A DNA stretch of 64,000 bases from CALRQJ02 sp943370285 (GTDB taxonomy: Bacteria > Bacteroidota > Bacteroidia > Chitinophagales > Chitinophagaceae). The position numbers and the translations under genes are program-made. Under the pieces are notes generated by a model. The model saw nothing but the letters and a program-made list of their open reading frames with translations, was not told the origin of the DNA and ran no database searches. Location: the NCBI GenBank assembly GCA_943370285.1, contig CALRQJ020000001.1, positions 62,001 through 126,000 of the forward strand, written 5' to 3'. Shown here piece after piece: positions 63,088 to 64,000 of the stretch (positions are counted from its first letter, which is position 1; each line of letters opens with the position of its first letter).

Positions 63088-63963
63088 ATGACCATGAAAA
63101 AAATATTTATGCTACTGTTTCTTTTCTTTGTTGCTGTAGCCAATGCCCAAGACAGCTTAACCGTTTATTTTGATTTTGATCAATCGGCTTTAAAACCAAG
63201 CGAAAAAACGGTACTGGCCAAGTATTTTTCACAGGGCAAACCCATTACCGGTGTTGCCATTTATGGACATTGCGATCAATTAGGAACAGATGATTACAAC
63301 GACAAACTATCATTACAAAGAGCACAAACCGTACAACAGTTTATAGCCCGTTTTGGCATTTATGGCAATATCATCAGCGAAACAAAAGGCTTTGGCAAAC
63401 GAATGTTGGTGCAGTCAGCTACCAACGCCAAGGCACGACAACAAAACAGACGAGTAACTATAGTTGTCACGATAGCCACTGTTGCCGTAGAAAAAGAAAC
63501 AGCTGTACCACCGGTAGAAGTACCCGTTGCCCCAAAAAAAGAAGCAGGATTAAAAGAAGTCAACAAAGAAAATATTGACTCGGTAGAAGCCGGTGAAAAA
63601 CTCTTACTGAAACACATTAATTTTTATGGCGGCAGACATATTTTTTTACCGCAAGCCATGCCTGCGCTGAATGAATTACTCACCATTTTAAAACAGCGGC
63701 CCAATTTAGTGATAGAAATTCAGGGGCATATTTGTTGCGGACAAAATTTAGGTGCCGATGGAATGGATATCGATACGAATGAACCGGTACTTTCATTGAA
63801 CCGTGCCAAAGCCGTGTTCAATTATTTAGTACTGAATGGCATTGACGAGGAAAGGCTTACCTACAAAGGTTTTGGCTATACGCAGCCCATCATTAACCCC
63901 GAAATAACCGAAGCCGACAAAACCACCAACCGAAGGGTGGAGATAAAGATTATTAAGAAATAG
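63088..63963 (+). CDS. Protein with two OmpA-like domains
   Basis: 291 residues; ATGs at 63088 and 63094 are both possible. Signal peptide ends NAQDS. Two OmpA C-terminal-type domains stand in tandem without a barrel: the first (about 24-130; YFDFDQSALKPSEK, YGHCDQLGTDDYNDKLSLQRAQ, NRRVTIVV) and the second (about 175-291; EIQGHICCG, LSLNRAKAVFNYLVLNG, NRRVEIKI). Each has the Arg and Asp needed to bind diaminopimelate. A Pro/Lys/Val linker joins them. Likely periplasmic peptidoglycan binding. The tandem pair could bridge two wall strands. Confidence 0.85.
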   Translation: MTMKKIFMLLFLFFVAVANAQDSLTVYFDFDQSALKPSEKTVLAKYFSQGKPITGVAIYGHCDQLGTDDYNDKLSLQRAQTVQQFIARFGIYGNIISETKGFGKRMLVQSATNAKARQQNRRVTIVVTIATVAVEKETAVPPVEVPVAPKKEAGLKEVNKENIDSVEAGEKLLLKHINFYGGRHIFLPQAMPALNELLTILKQRPNLVIEIQGHICCGQNLGADGMDIDTNEPVLSLNRAKAVFNYLVLNGIDEERLTYKGFGYTQPIINPEITEADKTTNRRVEIKIIKK

Positions 63964-64000
63964 ATTTCTTTTTCTCTCCCATTTCAATTTTTCTTATCTT

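Overview
The window is an AT-rich bacterial chromosome segment from the Bacteroidota, most likely a Chitinophagaceae-like member of Chitinophagia. The evidence is a SusC/SusD pair, a type IX secretion (type B) C-terminal domain, TAnnTTTG-type promoters, very weak Shine-Dalgarno signals, and family markers such as DUF3810, DUF1599, a BT_3928-like MauE/DoxX protein, BshC, and the DUF177-rpmF-plsX cluster. No rRNA, tRNA, CRISPR array or complete insertion sequence was seen.

Region by region. 1-3440: a cut-off secreted protein, then a TPR sensor kinase with its LytTR response regulator. 3441-8537 is the accessory patch: short dispersed repeats, two orphan hairpins, ten copies of a 42-bp palindromic minisatellite, several unrecognised small genes, an Abi-C/HEPN-like protein, a lipoprotein, and a small-ORF/DUF6169 pair lying between two copies of the 3' end of a DppB-type permease gene. 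8538-17664: permease, MauE-like protein, DUF1599, folP, FKBP isomerase, DHH phosphoesterase, ndk, serA, serine hydrolase. 18061-21717: membrane pyrophosphatase and a VWA protein. 21929-28097: susD-susC with a divergent LacI regulator and a strong palindromic operator. 28348-32644: groES-groEL and small secreted proteins. 32894-38748: LTxEQ protein, two pseudouridine synthases, MltG, YihY-type protein, thioredoxin-like and ArsC-like reductases. 38829-42824: osmC-metZ-trmH-tlpA facing metX. 42843-50524: transporters, phosphopantetheinyl transferase, dcd, GrpB, TspO, DUF3810, DUF177-rpmF-plsX, NarL-type regulator. 50659-63963: a large type IX-secreted adhesin-like protein, YfcC carrier, L,D-transpeptidase, HPPD, purK-purE, bshC, rimO, and a tail cluster of two paralogous small envelope proteins and a double OmpA-domain protein.

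How genes work together: metX and metZ can form homocysteine by direct sulfhydrylation; purK-purE carry out the AIR carboxylation step; DUF177-rpmF-plsX links ribosome and phospholipid synthesis; groES-groEL is the chaperonin operon; the LacI regulator probably controls the susCD uptake pair. Most of the window is ordinary core genome. The unusual part is 3.4-8.8 kb: the palindromic 42-bp array and the 3'-end duplication flanking a DUF6169 unit are the best candidates for something not well described.
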